From: Methanoculleus sp.
GTDB lineage: Archaea > Halobacteriota > Methanomicrobia > Methanomicrobiales > Methanoculleaceae
Reading direction: 5' to 3'
DNA length: 5,353 nt
Assembly (NCBI GenBank): GCA_023230425.1
Contig: JALNXI010000150.1
Coordinates: forward strand, 1-5,353
Shown here: one piece after another, positions 5,185 through 5,353 of the stretch
Layout of the letters: every line of letters begins with the position of its first letter
Position numbering within the stretch: the stretch's first letter is position 1
Made by a program: the position numbers and the translations under genes
The notes under the pieces: generated by a model
Database searches by the model: none
What the model was told of the DNA's origin: nothing
The model's input: only the letters and a program-made list of their open reading frames with translations

Positions 5185-5353
5185 GCTGCTCGTTTCAGAA
5201 TATTCTGCGCGGCATTCAGATCTCGCGGGACGGTATACCCGCAGACCGGACAACAATGGGTCCGCTGCCAGAGGTCTTTCTTCTCCCGGTGCCCGCAGAG
5301 GAAACAGTCCTCTGTCGTGTAGGCCGGATCGACCAGATGCACATACGTACCAG
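5059..5353 (-). mobile_element. Right end of an IS200/IS605-superfamily (IS605/IS1341-type) element, cut by the window edge
   Basis: The tnpB 3' end is followed by a subterminal hairpin and the terminal sequence GTGTCAA (minus strand, ending at 5059), the arrangement usual for right ends of this superfamily: GAATCTCC, loop, GGGGAG, then TCAA. These elements lack terminal inverted repeats and target duplications, so the boundary is set by analogy and may be off by a few bases. Whether tnpA is present cannot be seen. Confidence 0.65.
5076..5353 (-). CDS. tnpB: TnpB (IS200/IS605 OrfB), C-terminal fragment; N-terminus beyond the right edge
   Basis: Transposon-encoded RNA-guided nuclease, ancestor of Cas12. 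The frame is open to the right edge; a GTG at 5342 is internal, since the upstream codons (GTYV) continue typical TnpB sequence. Counting from that GTG, VDPAYTTEDCFLCGHREK (4-21) and CCPVCGYTVPRDLNAAQNIL (30-49) form the OrfB zinc ribbon (C13, C16, C31, C34) and the last RuvC motif with catalytic Asp41 in RD-x-NAAQNI. The tail of about 39 residues ends EARISRL, and the stop TAG (5078-5076) lies inside the right-end hairpin, as is usual. No frameshift is seen, so the visible part looks intact; about 300 residues lie outside the window. It is divergent from nothing here and reads toward the zinc-ribbon gene on the same strand. Confidence 0.93.
   Translation of the reverse strand, partial: GTYVHLVDPAYTTEDCFLCGHREKKDLWQRTHCCPVCGYTVPRDLNAAQNILKRAAVGWGTPESTLVEIRTTTPPSPAVQVPVNEARISRL

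Noticed and set aside
5101..5322. Plus-strand open frame opposite tnpB
   Set aside because: Antisense shadow of the TnpB zinc ribbon and RuvC region.

Overview
The window looks like chromosomal DNA from a GC-rich methanogenic archaeon. Methanomicrobiales, for example a Methanoculleus-like organism, is the best guess, but this is inference. The grounds are TATA-type promoters (TTTATATG-like boxes about 40-45 bases before start codons), GGTGA/GAGG ribosome-binding sites, an oligo-T terminator, and gene content typical of strict anaerobes. No rRNA, tRNA or CRISPR array was found.

Layout. (1) Positions 1-1937, minus strand: the first 645 codons of a Lon-family AAA+ protease, cut by the left edge just before the expected catalytic serine. 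(2) Positions 1938-2114: a divergent promoter region. (3) Positions 2115-4598, plus strand: a tight four-gene cluster. It holds two small NifX/NifB-type (MTH1175-like) metallocluster-binding proteins, then two MinD/Mrp-type P-loop ATPases, each with an inserted 2[4Fe-4S] ferredoxin module; the ATPase genes overlap by 4 bases. (4) Positions 4599-4760: a convergent intergenic spacer with three strong hairpins and an oligo-T terminator for the opposite strand. (5) Positions 4761-4955, minus strand: a 64-residue CxxC-x17-CxxC zinc-ribbon protein with a Gly/Arg/Asn-rich N-terminus and its own TATA box. (6) Positions 5059-5353: the right end of an IS200/IS605-type element, with the C-terminal part of tnpB (zinc ribbon plus last RuvC aspartate) and a series of stem-loops that probably form the 3' part of an omega RNA.

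How the genes work together. The cluster at 2115-4598 has the same family composition as the 'orange protein' (ORP) locus of Desulfovibrio: small cluster-carrying NifX-fold proteins beside two ferredoxin-containing MinD ATPases. The likely theme is ATP-dependent, electron-coupled assembly, delivery or handling of a metal-sulfur cluster, with the small proteins as carriers or scaffolds. The exact substrate cannot be read from sequence. The Lon-like protease and the zinc-ribbon gene are separate transcription units with no visible functional tie. The TnpB element sits about 100 bases upstream of the zinc-ribbon start codon.
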